Numbered from the stretch's first letter, positions 50,319-63,577 are shown. The stretch: 64,000 nucleotides of DNA from Nevskia sp. (GCA_023229645.1 JALNYU010000008.1:1-64000); one strand, 5' to 3'. Notes: generated by a model not told the origin, from the sequence alone. Program-made: numbers and translations.

Positions 50319-50966
50319 ATGCTCGAACTCCATTCCTACTGGCGCTCTTCTGCATCTTATCGTGTGCGTAGTGCGCTGAATCTCAAGCGGTTGCCGTACA
50401 AAATTGTGCCGGTGCATCTGGCGCGCGACGGCGGCGAACAACACAGCGCCGACTACCGCGCGCTGAACCCACAAGAATTGGTGCCGACCTTGCGCGACGG
50501 CGATTTCGCGCTGTCGCAATCGATTCCGATCCTCCAATATCTTGAAGAACTGCACCCGGAACCGGCGCTGGCGCCAACCGAACTGCGTGCGCGCATGCGC
50601 CACTGGAGTTTCTGCCAGTACATCGCCTGCGAACTACAGCCGCTGCAAAATTTGCGCGTATTGAACTACTTAACCAGCACATTCGGCATTAGCGAAGCCC
50701 AGAAAATCGAGTGGCTGCGGCACTGGTTTTCGACCGGCCTCGCGGCGCTGGAGCAATCACTGCCGAACACTGAAAGTCTGTACTGCTTTGGTGATACCCC
50801 AACCTACGCCGACTGTTGTCTGGTGCCGCATTTCTTTGCCTGCGATCGTTTCGGCGTTGATGTCACGCCGTACCCGCGTTTGCTGGCGATCGTAACGCGC
50901 CTGCGCGCACTGCCGGAATTCATCGCCGCGCATCCAAACCAGCAAGTCGACGCACCGCCGGCATAA
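50319..50966 (+). CDS. maiA: zeta-class glutathione S-transferase (maleylacetoacetate isomerase-like)
   Basis: The protein (215 residues from ATG 50319) has the zeta-class signature LHSYWRSSASYRVRSALNLK, where the Ser-Ser-Cys active site reads SSAS with Cys replaced by Ala, followed by LNPQELVPTL and LSQSIPILQYLEE (glutathione site). The C-domain has YCFGDTPTYADCCLVP. Zeta GSTs isomerise maleylacetoacetate in tyrosine breakdown or maleylpyruvate in gentisate breakdown; no partner genes are near. Starts at 50307 or TTG 50292 are possible. Confidence 0.86.
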   Translation: MLELHSYWRSSASYRVRSALNLKRLPYKIVPVHLARDGGEQHSADYRALNPQELVPTLRDGDFALSQSIPILQYLEELHPEPALAPTELRARMRHWSFCQYIACELQPLQNLRVLNYLTSTFGISEAQKIEWLRHWFSTGLAALEQSLPNTESLYCFGDTPTYADCCLVPHFFACDRFGVDVTPYPRLLAIVTRLRALPEFIAAHPNQQVDAPPA

Positions 50967-50978
50967 GCCGCCGCGCGG

Positions 50979-52577
50979 TTAGTGGTCAAGCCCCGCCGGC
51001 AGCGCCGCCTTCGGCTTTTGCACCAGCGGCAGCAGGCACAGCGACACCAACATCACGGCGGCGATCAGTAAAAACAGATCGCCGAACGTCATTACCGCAA
51101 CCTGCTGCTGCATCTGCCGGGCAATCAGACTGAGCCCGGCAGGCGCGCTCGCCGAACCCAGCTCCGGCCGCACCAGCGCGCCGATGCCGTTCAACGCTTC
51201 GCGTACTGGCGCACGGTCGATGCGCACGGTTTCGGCGAGCATTTGCCAGTGCAACCAGCTGCGCGAATTGATCAACGAATTGACTGACGCCAAACCAATC
51301 GCACCGCCCAGGTTGCGCATGACGTTGAACAAGCCGCTGGCATTTTTCAGCTCGTTGGCCGGCAACGTGCCGAGCGCAATGTTGGTCATCGAGAACATAC
51401 AGAGCAGAAAGCCGCTGCCGCGTAAAACTTGGGGCAGCGCGAACTGCAGCGGGCCCCAGTCGTCCGTCAGCTGCGCGTTCAAATAACTGCCGAGCGTGAC
51501 GTTGACGAGGCCGATTGCGGCGATCGTCCGCAGGTCCAGAATTTTCGACAAACGCCCGGCCAGCGGCGCGGTGAAAAACATCGCCGCGCCCTGCACCATC
51601 ATCACCCGGCCGATCTGCAGGCTGTTGTAGCCGCGCACTTGGCCGAGGAACAACGGCGTCAGATAAACCAGCGTGTAGAGACCCAGACCGATCGCCATCG
51701 CCAACGTCGCGCCGATGGCGAAATTACGATTCCGGAACGCGCGCAAATCGACGATTGGGTTTTCGGCTGTAAATGCACGCCAGAAGAACAACACGCCGCC
51801 GATGGTCATCGTCACCGCGCAAATCGCGACGGAGTCTTTGTTGAACCAATCGTTGCGTGGACCTTCGTCAAGCACGAATTCCAGGCTGCCGAGAAACACC
51901 GCAAGGAAAGCCAGGCCCTTCAGATCGATGATGCGCAACAATTCTGGCATCGGCTTATCGATGCGAACCAGATTCCAGACCGCAACCGAGACGATGATGC
52001 CGGGGATGACGTTGATCAGAAACAGCCAGTGCCACGAGAAACTCTCGGTCAGATAGCCGCCGACCGTCGGCCCCAGCGACGGCGCCAGCGTCGCCGCCAT
52101 GCCGAATAGAATTTGCGGCAACACCCGCTTGGCCGGCGGGAACATCATGAACATCGCGGCTGAGGTAGTGGGAATCATGCCGCCACCGAGGAAGCCCTGG
52201 ATGACGCGGAACACGATCATCGATTCCAGATTCCACGCCGTGGCGCAAGCCAAACTCGCCAACGTGAAGCCGACCGCCGACAACACGAAGTAAATCCGCG
52301 TTGATAACATTCGCGACAAATAGCCGGAGAGCGGAATCGCGATCACTTCGGCGATCAGATACGAGGTCTGCACCCACTGAATTTCATCGGCGCTGGACGC
52401 CAACCCGGCCTGCAGCTGATTGATCGAGCTGGCGACGATCTGGATATCCAAGATCGCCATAAAATTGCCAAAAATCATCGCCAAATAACCGAACCACGCC
52501 AAACGCTGACGCGCTTTTTCGGCGGCGTCATCAGGCGTCATCGGCAAGGCTGCCGTTACCGCATTCACGGCTGGCAA
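50979..52577 (-). CDS. emrB: DHA2-family MFS multidrug efflux transporter (EmrB-like)
   Basis: The 532-residue protein has 14 predicted membrane segments. The N-terminal FMAILDIQIVASSINQLQ carries the D-I motif near the first helix. IQWVQTSYLIAEVIAIPLSG, VIQGFLGGGMIPTTSAAMFM and ATLAPSLGPTVGGYL are standard for EmrB/DHA2. It is the proton-driven inner-membrane pump of a tripartite system with the EmrA gene 28 bp upstream. The divergent TetR and TolC-type genes complete the set. Confidence 0.94.
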   Translation of the reverse strand: MPAVNAVTAALPMTPDDAAEKARQRLAWFGYLAMIFGNFMAILDIQIVASSINQLQAGLASSADEIQWVQTSYLIAEVIAIPLSGYLSRMLSTRIYFVLSAVGFTLASLACATAWNLESMIVFRVIQGFLGGGMIPTTSAAMFMMFPPAKRVLPQILFGMAATLAPSLGPTVGGYLTESFSWHWLFLINVIPGIIVSVAVWNLVRIDKPMPELLRIIDLKGLAFLAVFLGSLEFVLDEGPRNDWFNKDSVAICAVTMTIGGVLFFWRAFTAENPIVDLRAFRNRNFAIGATLAMAIGLGLYTLVYLTPLFLGQVRGYNSLQIGRVMMVQGAAMFFTAPLAGRLSKILDLRTIAAIGLVNVTLGSYLNAQLTDDWGPLQFALPQVLRGSGFLLCMFSMTNIALGTLPANELKNASGLFNVMRNLGGAIGLASVNSLINSRSWLHWQMLAETVRIDRAPVREALNGIGALVRPELGSASAPAGLSLIARQMQQQVAVMTFGDLFLLIAAVMLVSLCLLPLVQKPKAALPAGLDH

Positions 52578-52605
52578 TACCGAGCGCTAGCAAATCCGCA
52601 GCGAA

Positions 52606-53703
52606 TCACGACTTTGCGTCCGGCACCGGAGCTTCGGCCTGGACCGGCGTGGCGGCTGTCGCTCTGGTGAAAATCTTGGCTTCGACGGACATGCCGGGGC
52701 GCAGCAAACCGTGCAGTCCGGCGCCGTCATCGAGCACAATTTTTACTGGCACGCGTTGCACAATCTTGGTGAAATTGCCGGTGGCGTTTTGCGCCGGCAG
52801 GAGCGCGAATTCGGCGCCGGATGCCGGCGACACACTCTCGATGTGGCCTGCGAGCGGGCGGCCCGGAAAGGCATCGATCGAAACCTCGGCGCGCTGGCCG
52901 ACGCTCATGCGCGTCAACTGCGTTTCCTTGAAATTGGCTTCGACGTAGACCTTGTCCAGCGGCACCAGCGACAACAAGCGCTGGCCGACCGCGGTGCGCT
53001 CGCCGAGCCTAGCGGCGAGATCACCGACAGTGCCGGCAATCGGCGCGCGGATCTGGGTTGCAGCGAGGTCGATCTCAGCCAGATGTAGTTGCGCCTTCGC
53101 GGCAATTAACACGGCGTCGAGTCGGGCACGGTCGCTTTGGCTAAGGGCGCCGAGTTGCTGCCGCGATGCTTGCATCGCCGCCGCAGCGTGTTCGACATTT
53201 GCAACGGCGTTCTTGTACGCACCTTCGGCATTATCGAGCCGCTGGTGGGTGGCGACGCCGTCTTTGACCAACGCATCAGCGCGTTCCCATTCCCGGCGCA
53301 TCTGCTGCTCGCTGGCTTTCGCGGCGTTCCAATTGGCCTGTGCTTCGGCGATCAACGAATGCTGCAGCTCGCGCTGCTGGCCGTTGTTGGCCAGTGCGGC
53401 CTCGGCTTGGGCGACTGCAGCACGGGCATTTTCGACTTTGGCAGCGTAATCACTGGGGTCGATTTCAATCAGCAATTCGTTGAACTCGATCGCTTGGTTG
53501 TCCTTCACATGCACGGCCGTGATTTCGCCGCCAACGCGCGGCGTCAGGACCGAAATATCGGCCTTCACATAGGCGTTATCGGTGCTCTGGATAAAACGCC
53601 CAGTTTTGTACCAGTAGGTGCCATAAACCCCAATTGCGCCCAGCACGAGTACCGGGATCAACACACGGAGAATATTTTTTTTTCGGGGGGCGGCGTCGGT
53701 CAT
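52606..53703 (-). CDS. emrA: periplasmic adaptor (membrane fusion) protein EmrA-like
   Basis: The 365-residue protein has one N-terminal membrane anchor (LRVLIPVLVLGAIGVYGTYW), a biotinyl-lipoyl half motif (DNAYVKADISVLTPRVGGEI), a long alpha-hairpin (about residues 95-190, rich in Ala, Gln, Glu) and IRAPIAGTVGDLAARLGE. The barrel and membrane-proximal parts follow to LLRPGMSVEAKIFT. It bridges EmrB to an outer-membrane channel. Its promoter faces the TetR gene across an 84-bp spacer with a 20-bp operator. Confidence 0.94.
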   Translation of the reverse strand: MTDAAPRKKNILRVLIPVLVLGAIGVYGTYWYKTGRFIQSTDNAYVKADISVLTPRVGGEITAVHVKDNQAIEFNELLIEIDPSDYAAKVENARAAVAQAEAALANNGQQRELQHSLIAEAQANWNAAKASEQQMRREWERADALVKDGVATHQRLDNAEGAYKNAVANVEHAAAAMQASRQQLGALSQSDRARLDAVLIAAKAQLHLAEIDLAATQIRAPIAGTVGDLAARLGERTAVGQRLLSLVPLDKVYVEANFKETQLTRMSVGQRAEVSIDAFPGRPLAGHIESVSPASGAEFALLPAQNATGNFTKIVQRVPVKIVLDDGAGLHGLLRPGMSVEAKIFTRATAATPVQAEAPVPDAKS

Positions 53704-53751
53704 ATCGCGATCTTGGCTTTGCTTGCAGCGGCCGGGGCCGGCTGTTAATGT

Positions 53752-53771
53752 AATGAACAGTACAGTTCATT
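53752..53771. promoter_or_regulatory. TetR operator between emrA and the TetR gene
   Basis: AATGAACAGTACAGTTCATT is palindromic except for one mismatched pair (positions 8 and 13). It is centred in the 84-bp spacer between two divergent genes, 48 bp from the emrA start and 16 bp from the TetR start. I infer that the TetR protein binds here and represses both transcripts. Confidence 0.8.
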
Positions 53772-53787
53772 TTGCTCTCGCTGATTC

Positions 53788-54480
53788 ATGAAAGTCAATC
53801 GCAGCAACCCGCCCGCAGCCGCCGTTACAGATCCCCCCGTCGCCGAGAAGCCAACACGGCGAACGCCGCGTGGCGAACTGCGTCGGGAATCACTGTTGAA
53901 GGCCGCCAGCGCGGTGTTTCTTGAATCCGGCTACGGCGGCGCGAGCATCGAAGAAGTCGTTCGCCGCGTCGGCGGCTCGAAAGCCAGCCTGTACAGCTAT
54001 TTCGGCAATAAAGAAGGCTTGTTCGGCGATATCGTTGCCGCGCAATGCAATGAATTTATGGCGAATCTGGAGCTGCCAACGGCGCCAGACCGCGCGATCG
54101 AACAAACACTGACGCGGGTCGCGCACTGCTTTCTCAACATGTTTTTGGATTCGGAACGGCGCGAGCTATTCCGCATCATCGTCGCTGAAGCCCAGCGGTT
54201 TCCATCGCTGGCGCAACGGTTCTATGAGAATGGCCCGCTACGCGCGCGCCGCCTGCTGGGGGACTATCTGCGTATTCAACACGACGCCGGGTTCTTGAAT
54301 TGCCCGGATCCGGAATTCGCCGCCAGCATCTTTATCGAGATGGTGAAAGCGACGCCGCACCACCGCTCATTACTCGGCCTGCCGCCGTTTCACGCCGGGC
54401 ACGACATCGATAGCCACACCCGCACCGTCCTGCAGCTATTCCTGCACGGCTGCGCGTGCCCGACTCCCGCACACCAGTGA
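53788..54480 (+). CDS. TetR-family repressor of the efflux system
   Basis: The 230-residue regulator has a long polar lead (about 30 residues), then a helix-turn-helix: LLKAASAVFLESGYGGASIE, EVVRRVGGSKASLYSYFGNK. The C-domain resembles the AcrR/TetR_C family with RVAHCFLNMFLDSERRELFR IIVAEAQRFP-type sequence. It is divergent from emrAB and five bases ahead of the outer-membrane factor gene, so it is likely to be the local regulator. The inducer is unknown. Confidence 0.92.
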   Translation: MKVNRSNPPAAAVTDPPVAEKPTRRTPRGELRRESLLKAASAVFLESGYGGASIEEVVRRVGGSKASLYSYFGNKEGLFGDIVAAQCNEFMANLELPTAPDRAIEQTLTRVAHCFLNMFLDSERRELFRIIVAEAQRFPSLAQRFYENGPLRARRLLGDYLRIQHDAGFLNCPDPEFAASIFIEMVKATPHHRSLLGLPPFHAGHDIDSHTRTVLQLFLHGCACPTPAHQ

Positions 54481-54485
54481 TTCCG

Positions 54486-55766
54486 ATGAAAAAATCTGCT
54501 CTGCTTGCACCGCTGCTGGCGGTGACCAGCTTGTCGGCAGCGATGAACGCCCATGCGCTGACGCTGCGTGAAGCCGCCGAAAGCGCGCTGCAAAGCGACC
54601 CGCGCCTGCAAGCGGCCGATCAAAACGTGCAGGCCTCCGCCGCCAATGTCGACCTCGCGCGCGCGGGCTACCTGCCGACGGTGAATGCCAGCGTTGAGGG
54701 CGGGCGCTCGCAGCTCTACACAAACGCTCGCTTCCCCATCGCCGGCTCGCGCAATCCGCTTGCTTGGGGCTTGGTCGCCTCGCAGCCGCTGTATACCGGC
54801 GGGCTGGTCAGCGCGCAGTTGAACGCCGCGAAATCGCAGCTTGAAGGCGCGCAGCAAAGCGAAACCGGCACGCGGCAACAACTGCTGCTGGCGGTGAGCT
54901 CGGCGTATCTCGATGTCATTCGCGACCGTGCGGTGATCGACTTAAACCAAACCACCGTCGAAACCCTGGCGCAGGCGCAGGCCGATACGCAGAAGCGCTA
55001 CAAAGCCGGCGAAGCGACGAAAACCGATGTCGCGCAAGCCGATGCCCGCCTCACCGAAGCCCAGGCTGGGCTGCAACGCGCCGCGGCCAATGCGGCGATC
55101 AGCGCCGCAACGTTCCGCCGCATCTCTGGCCGTGAGGCGGAGGGTTTGACTAGCGGGTGGCCCGAGTTCCCGGTGCCAGCCTCGCTGGCCGACGCGTTAG
55201 CGAAAGCCGAATCGACGCCTGGCGTGCTCGCCGCTGACGCCCAAAAACGCTCCGCGCAGGCGCAGATCGGCGCGGCGAAAGCGGGCTATCTGCCGCGTTT
55301 ATCGCTGGAAGGCGAAGCTACCGACGCCGACGACTCGCAGTTCACGTTTGATCGGCAAACTTATTGGGCGATCCAATTAAAAGCGACGCTGCCGATTTAC
55401 CAAGGCGGCGCCACCCGCGCCCGGGTTTCGGCGGCGCGCGCCGTTGCAGCGCAGGCAGCGGCCGAAGCCGACAACATGCGCCGCGCGACCATTGAGTCGA
55501 TCACGCAGTCTTGGGCACTGCTGAAAGCGGCCCAGGACGTGATCAAGTCATTCGAGACCGACGTCGCCGCCACGCAGTTGGCGCTCGACAGCGTACGCAA
55601 AGAACTCAACGCCGGCACCCGGACGACCTTGAACTTGCTCGATGCCGAACGCGACTACCTCTCGGCGCAGGTTAATCTCGCCGCCAGCCGTCACGACCGC
55701 GCTGTCGCCGCGCTGCAATTGCTCGCCGCCAGCGGGCAATTGCAGGTAGAGACGTTTACCCGCTAA
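54486..55766 (+). CDS. TolC-family outer-membrane efflux protein
   Basis: The 426-residue protein starts MKKSALLAPLLAVTSLSAAM (signal peptide) and has two TolC repeats, each with a strand-rich segment and long helices: LREAAESALQSDPRLQAADQ, ALGWGLVASQPLYTGGLVSA-type ASQPLYTGG in the first half and YWAIQLKATLPIYQGGATRA in the second. LDAERDYLSAQVNLAASRHD closes it. The start at 54486 gives a normal signal peptide. It should pair with EmrAB through EmrA. The gene shares the TetR transcript. Confidence 0.93.
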   Translation: MKKSALLAPLLAVTSLSAAMNAHALTLREAAESALQSDPRLQAADQNVQASAANVDLARAGYLPTVNASVEGGRSQLYTNARFPIAGSRNPLAWGLVASQPLYTGGLVSAQLNAAKSQLEGAQQSETGTRQQLLLAVSSAYLDVIRDRAVIDLNQTTVETLAQAQADTQKRYKAGEATKTDVAQADARLTEAQAGLQRAAANAAISAATFRRISGREAEGLTSGWPEFPVPASLADALAKAESTPGVLAADAQKRSAQAQIGAAKAGYLPRLSLEGEATDADDSQFTFDRQTYWAIQLKATLPIYQGGATRARVSAARAVAAQAAAEADNMRRATIESITQSWALLKAAQDVIKSFETDVAATQLALDSVRKELNAGTRTTLNLLDAERDYLSAQVNLAASRHDRAVAALQLLAASGQLQVETFTR

Positions 55767-55779
55767 AACGCGCCGCGCT

Positions 55780-59565
<3,786 letters not shown>

Positions 59566-59882
59566 AGTCTTCAAGGGTCAAAGCGGAAACGGGCTGGGGT
59601 GAGATTGTATCCTCTTATACGCATAGGCGGATATTGAATTGCTGGCAATCGACTTGGGTTTAAAACCGGGACCCCTACATCGATTTGTCATGAATATGTA
59701 GCTTGTTTTACTGACTTGATGACCGGATAATGGTTACAAACCGCTCATCGGCATTTCTGGTCCCCGCGTCTGCGTCGACGTATTCGGCGCATACAACAGG
59801 GTAATTTGCATTTTGAGCGCGTGTCTCCGCGGTATTTCCAAGCTGCACCCGATATTTCCATTATTAAACTGATCGTCGTCCT
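59566..59882. other. divergent spacer between metH and the DUF1631 gene
   Basis: No gene was found in these 317 bp. CTACAT (59675-59680) and ATGTAG (59696-59701) form a short inverted repeat with a TGTCATGA centre. Its meaning is unknown. No SAM, SAH or cobalamin riboswitch motif was recognised for metH. The left half is AT-richer and probably holds the metH promoter. Confidence 0.5.
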
Positions 59883-61913
59883 ATGGCCGCTACCATCCAC
59901 AGTCTGTTTGCCGGGAATGCAGAAGCCCCTGCGTCTCTGCATCCGCTGTTGACGGAGCTACGTGACAGCAGCCTCAAAGTGCTTGAGGAACTGGCGATTC
60001 GAATGTTCGATAGCGCCGATGACGCGCTGTTTGAAATGGGTGAAAAAGCCTCGAACGACGGTGAACGGCGGCGCTATTTCGATACGATGCGCGTGCTGCG
60101 CATCGACCGCAATCGAGTAACGCGTGAATTCTCGAAACAGCTTGCACAAGGATTCATCAGCGGCGGTAAATCACCGCTGCAAAGCACAACATTCGACCTC
60201 GACAGCCTTTCGATCCAGCCGACCGAAGAGCTCGAAGAAAAGATTGCGCTGACCAATCTCGCCGCAAAAATCGAGGGCATGTACAAAAATCAGATCTGGG
60301 ACGTCGAACGGCGCCTGGAAATCGTTCAGATGCGCGGCGTGCCAGTATCGCCGCAGGCGCTGAATCCTTCGCGGATCTGTGACGCTTTCGGTAGCGCCGC
60401 CGCGGTGCTCGATACCGATTTTCGCGTCAAGCTCGTTGTGTACAAATTGTTTGACCGCGTGCTGTCGCGCGAGTTGGAGCGTGTCTACAAAGCCGCGATC
60501 GAAGTATTAGATCGGCACGGCTTTGACGGCCGCAAATCGTTCACTGCGGCGCCGCCAAGCAATCCGCAGCCGGGGCAGCCGACGATTGACCAATCGCAAC
60601 AGGCGGCAATGGAACTGCTGCGGCAAAATGGCTTTGACCCGAATACGTTACGTCGGACCAGCGATCCTGCTGCGCAGGAACTCGCGGACACCTTGCAGGG
60701 CATGTTTAAGCAAGGGGGCCTGGAAGGGGTGCAAGCCTCAACCCAACGGTTGTCGATGGCAGGGCGGATGTTCAACGATCTGCTCTCCGAGCCATTGCTC
60801 AACGACAGCCTACGCTCAACGCTAGAACCGCTGCGCTACCCGGTTTATCGCACGGCGCTGGCCGATCCAACCTTCTTCACCAGCCCGTCGCATCCGGCGC
60901 GCAAGATTCTCGGCGACTTGATCGAACTCGCCGCCGCGACGCAAACCGGCGAAATTTCTCAAACCCGCTTCCGGGCGCTGGTGCAGTCCGCGATTGCCCA
61001 AGCCGAAGGCGCAGCCGCCAACCCGGCTCAGCTCAATAATCTCGGTACCGCTGGGCAGGCGCTTTCCGGCACCGAGCTCGACGGTTTCATCGAGCAGCTG
61101 CGCGAACAGTCCCGCTCACGCCGGACCACGCTGCTGCTGCACGTCCGTCGCCTCGTGTCACAAGAATTGGATTTGCGCACGGTCGGCCGCGAAGTGCCGA
61201 AGCCAGTGCAAACACTGCTGCGCTCCGGCATCGGTCCGTTGATGGCCGTGCGGCTACTAAAAAGCGGCCGCGGCAGCCCGCCGTTCCGGGAAGCGGAAAA
61301 TCTGCTAGAGCGCGTGTTGAGCAGCTTGGAATTCAAGCCGCCAGCACAGCCGTCCGACCTCAGCTTGCGCGAGCAACTGTTGAATGATGCGGTGTCAGTG
61401 TTCAAAGACATCGGCATGGCCGAAGACAAAATTGAAGTCCTGCTAAACGGCTTGCAGGATGTTTACAAAACGCTCGACGAGTCCGAAGCCGCTGATGTGC
61501 CGGGGCTCGATGAATTGACTGCAGTCGAGCGCGCGCACTTGCTATCCGATTTCAGTGAAGAACTGCTGCCCCCGGCGGCGCCAACGGCCGCGCCGCAATC
61601 GCAACCGTCTGAGCCGGAATTGCCGAAAGTTACCGCGCTGGAATTGCTCAGCCGCATTCTGACGCCGGAAAGCTGGTTCCGCGTTTTCGATCCGAACCAG
61701 AACCAAACCCGCTGGCTGAAGCTGGCCTCGTTCTACGCCAATCAGGACAGCGTCACGTTCTCTGGCTTCGATGAATCAACCAAGCTTTGCTTGCGCGGTA
61801 CACGGTTGGCGGATGATCTAGTCAAAGGTCATTCGGAGCCGATCAACCCGACAACGTCAGCGCGCGAAGCGCTTGATCAGCTTCGCCGCGCCCGCGAGCT
61901 GGGGCTGCTCTAA
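59883..61913 (+). CDS. DUF1631-family protein
   Basis: The 676-residue soluble protein is a good match to DUF1631, mostly found in beta- and gammaproteobacteria. It opens with helices LLTELRDSSLKVLEELAIRM and FDSADDALFEMGEKASNDGE. The middle has low-complexity linkers (SNPQPGQPTIDQSQQAAME; PPAAPTAAPQSQPSEPELP). The C-terminal ~100 residues (ALELLSRILTPESWFRVFDPNQNQTRWLKLA, FYANQDSVTFSGFDESTKL) look like a PilZ-like beta-barrel, which in many such proteins binds c-di-GMP or a ligand; the RxxxR motif is not obvious. Function unknown. Terminator follows. Confidence 0.85.
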   Translation: MAATIHSLFAGNAEAPASLHPLLTELRDSSLKVLEELAIRMFDSADDALFEMGEKASNDGERRRYFDTMRVLRIDRNRVTREFSKQLAQGFISGGKSPLQSTTFDLDSLSIQPTEELEEKIALTNLAAKIEGMYKNQIWDVERRLEIVQMRGVPVSPQALNPSRICDAFGSAAAVLDTDFRVKLVVYKLFDRVLSRELERVYKAAIEVLDRHGFDGRKSFTAAPPSNPQPGQPTIDQSQQAAMELLRQNGFDPNTLRRTSDPAAQELADTLQGMFKQGGLEGVQASTQRLSMAGRMFNDLLSEPLLNDSLRSTLEPLRYPVYRTALADPTFFTSPSHPARKILGDLIELAAATQTGEISQTRFRALVQSAIAQAEGAAANPAQLNNLGTAGQALSGTELDGFIEQLREQSRSRRTTLLLHVRRLVSQELDLRTVGREVPKPVQTLLRSGIGPLMAVRLLKSGRGSPPFREAENLLERVLSSLEFKPPAQPSDLSLREQLLNDAVSVFKDIGMAEDKIEVLLNGLQDVYKTLDESEAADVPGLDELTAVERAHLLSDFSEELLPPAAPTAAPQSQPSEPELPKVTALELLSRILTPESWFRVFDPNQNQTRWLKLASFYANQDSVTFSGFDESTKLCLRGTRLADDLVKGHSEPINPTTSAREALDQLRRARELGLL

Positions 61914-61915
61914 AG

Positions 61916-61936
61916 AAACCGCAGGCCGGTTTTTTT
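61916..61936 (+). terminator. intrinsic terminator of the DUF1631 gene
   Basis: AAACCG (61916-61921) and CGGTTT (61927-61932) pair across CAGGC, followed by a run of T to 61936. Confidence 0.8.
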
Positions 61937-62136
61937 ACTCTTACCGTCGATCATCTCCGATGGCTTTCATCCTGCCGCGTGACAGAAGGCTGGCCGCGGT
62001 CATCAACTGCACGGCATAATTCGCCGCGGCTTCGAGCCTGAGCCGTCATCGACGCGCAACTGCGCGCTTTCGCAGGCTTCCCCGTGCGCGCGGCTCGCGC
62101 AGGTTTCGTTTATTCAATTGTTTTGAGGCAAGTTTA

Positions 62137-62304
62137 ATGAAGAAGTGGCGCTGTCTGGTATGCGATTTTATTTACGACGAAGCCAAAGGTCTGCCGGAAG
62201 AAGGCATCGCACCGGGCACGCCTTGGGACGATGTTCCCGAAAGCTGGACCTGCCCCGACTGCGGCGCCGGCAAAAACGATTTCCAGATGGTGGAAGTCGA
62301 CTAA
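62137..62304 (+). CDS. rubredoxin
   Basis: The 55-residue protein has both CxxC motifs: WRCLVCDFIYDEAKG and WTCPDCGAGKNDFQMVE, with GTPWDDVPESW between, the exact pattern of rubredoxin. It holds one Fe(Cys)4 centre and carries single electrons, for instance to alkane hydroxylase or reductive detoxification. No rubredoxin reductase or alkB is near. It has its own short upstream region. Confidence 0.96.
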   Translation: MKKWRCLVCDFIYDEAKGLPEEGIAPGTPWDDVPESWTCPDCGAGKNDFQMVEVD

Positions 62305-62357
62305 CAGCGTTTGCCCGGCAAACGTCGTAACTTCGTCCCCCGCGCCGACATCGCAAC

Positions 62358-62714
62358 GTGGCAGAGCTGTTCGTCGGCGCGGTATTAGTGACCTTGCTAG
62401 TCCGCGTGCTCGGCGAAGGCGATTCGATCGAACTCGATGACGTACTCGGCGTTCCGCAACTGGCAGCGACACTTGCGCTACTCGGACTCGGCGCTTATAT
62501 CGGAATATCGGCGCTACGGCAGCACGGCGCGGAAGAACATCAGCCGGTCGCCGCGCTTGCGCTGTTTGGCGTCGCGGCATCCGGTTGGCTGTTGATCCTA
62601 TTCCCCGAACGGATGCCAGACACGCTGCGCGGCGGCATGTTGATGACTGCATTCTGGTTCTACTTTGGCTGGCTTCTGCTCGCCATCGCCTACGCCTTCG
62701 GACTCAGCGCATGA
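62358..62714 (+). CDS. small membrane protein, unknown function
   Basis: The 118-residue protein starts with GTG and has four hydrophobic stretches: residues about 2-16, 34-52, 65-80 and 92-116. A charged loop (GEGDSIELDDVLG) lies after the first. I recognise no family. Its stop overlaps the start of the next gene by four bases (ATGA), so the two are translationally coupled. The GTG has no strong ribosome binding site, so the start is uncertain. Confidence 0.6.
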   Translation: MAELFVGAVLVTLLVRVLGEGDSIELDDVLGVPQLAATLALLGLGAYIGISALRQHGAEEHQPVAALALFGVAASGWLLILFPERMPDTLRGGMLMTAFWFYFGWLLLAIAYAFGLSA

Positions 62715-63577
62715 CATCGTTCAAAATTTTTCGCGGGCTTTCGACGGTGCGGCGCGCCCTGCGCCACTGGCCGCTATGGCTTTGCTTGCTGGCGCTCAGT
62801 GGTTGCAGTACTGGCTTGCGCTTGGCGTACAACCACCTGGATACGCTGGCCACTTGGCAGATCGGCAATTTGGTGAAATTGGAAGCGCCGCAAAAGGCCG
62901 TGTTCAAAGCCGCATTTCAATCGCTGTGGGACTGGCATCGCCAAACGCAGCTACCGCTGTATGCAGCAGATCTACGCCAGCTTGCAGCGACGGTCGAGCA
63001 AGAGGGCCTGGATCAAAAATCGATCAGCGCTTTCATCGACAAAATTGACCATCACACTGAAACGCTGTGGCGTAAAGCAGAGCCTGATGTCGTGCGCCTG
63101 ATCGCCAGCTTAAATGACGCGCAGGTTGAGCACTTTCTCGTTCAGCAGCGCAAAGATATCGAGAAGATGGAAGCTGAGCACCGCGACGAAACGCCGCAAC
63201 AACGTCGCAAGCGTTACCTAAAAACCACCGCGGAAAATTCCGACGCGTGGCTCGGCAAGCTCAACGCCGCGCAGCAGGCGCGCATCGAGCGCAATTGGGA
63301 CGAAAATCTCGCGACGTTGCCGTCGCCAGAACAACGGCGGCAGGAGAATCTCGATGAAATCGAACGCCTCGCTGGCTTGCTCGCGACACGCCAACAACCG
63401 GGCCTGGATCAACGGCTACGGCATTTCAACGACGCCGCCGATAACGACGACCGCAAAAAGCGTGATGAGGCGATGAGATTGGACGTTTATGCACTCATCG
63501 ACGCCAGCCAACGCAAGCACTTGCATGCGCGCCTGCTCGAACTCGCTAGCGACTTCGACAAACTCACCACGCGCTAG
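62711..63577 (+). CDS. DUF6279-like lipoprotein
   Basis: The 288-residue protein has a basic N-terminus, then a lipobox (LWLCLLALSGC, Cys near residue 32). After it comes RLAYNHLDTLATWQIGNLVK, a pattern seen in the DUF6279 lipoproteins. The remainder is helical and strongly charged (RKDIEKMEAEHRDETPQQRR) and ends in YALIDASQRKHLHARL. It is likely anchored to a periplasmic membrane face. Role unknown. It is coupled to the small membrane protein gene and followed by a 305-bp spacer. Confidence 0.78.
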   Translation: MTSFKIFRGLSTVRRALRHWPLWLCLLALSGCSTGLRLAYNHLDTLATWQIGNLVKLEAPQKAVFKAAFQSLWDWHRQTQLPLYAADLRQLAATVEQEGLDQKSISAFIDKIDHHTETLWRKAEPDVVRLIASLNDAQVEHFLVQQRKDIEKMEAEHRDETPQQRRKRYLKTTAENSDAWLGKLNAAQQARIERNWDENLATLPSPEQRRQENLDEIERLAGLLATRQQPGLDQRLRHFNDAADNDDRKKRDEAMRLDVYALIDASQRKHLHARLLELASDFDKLTTR

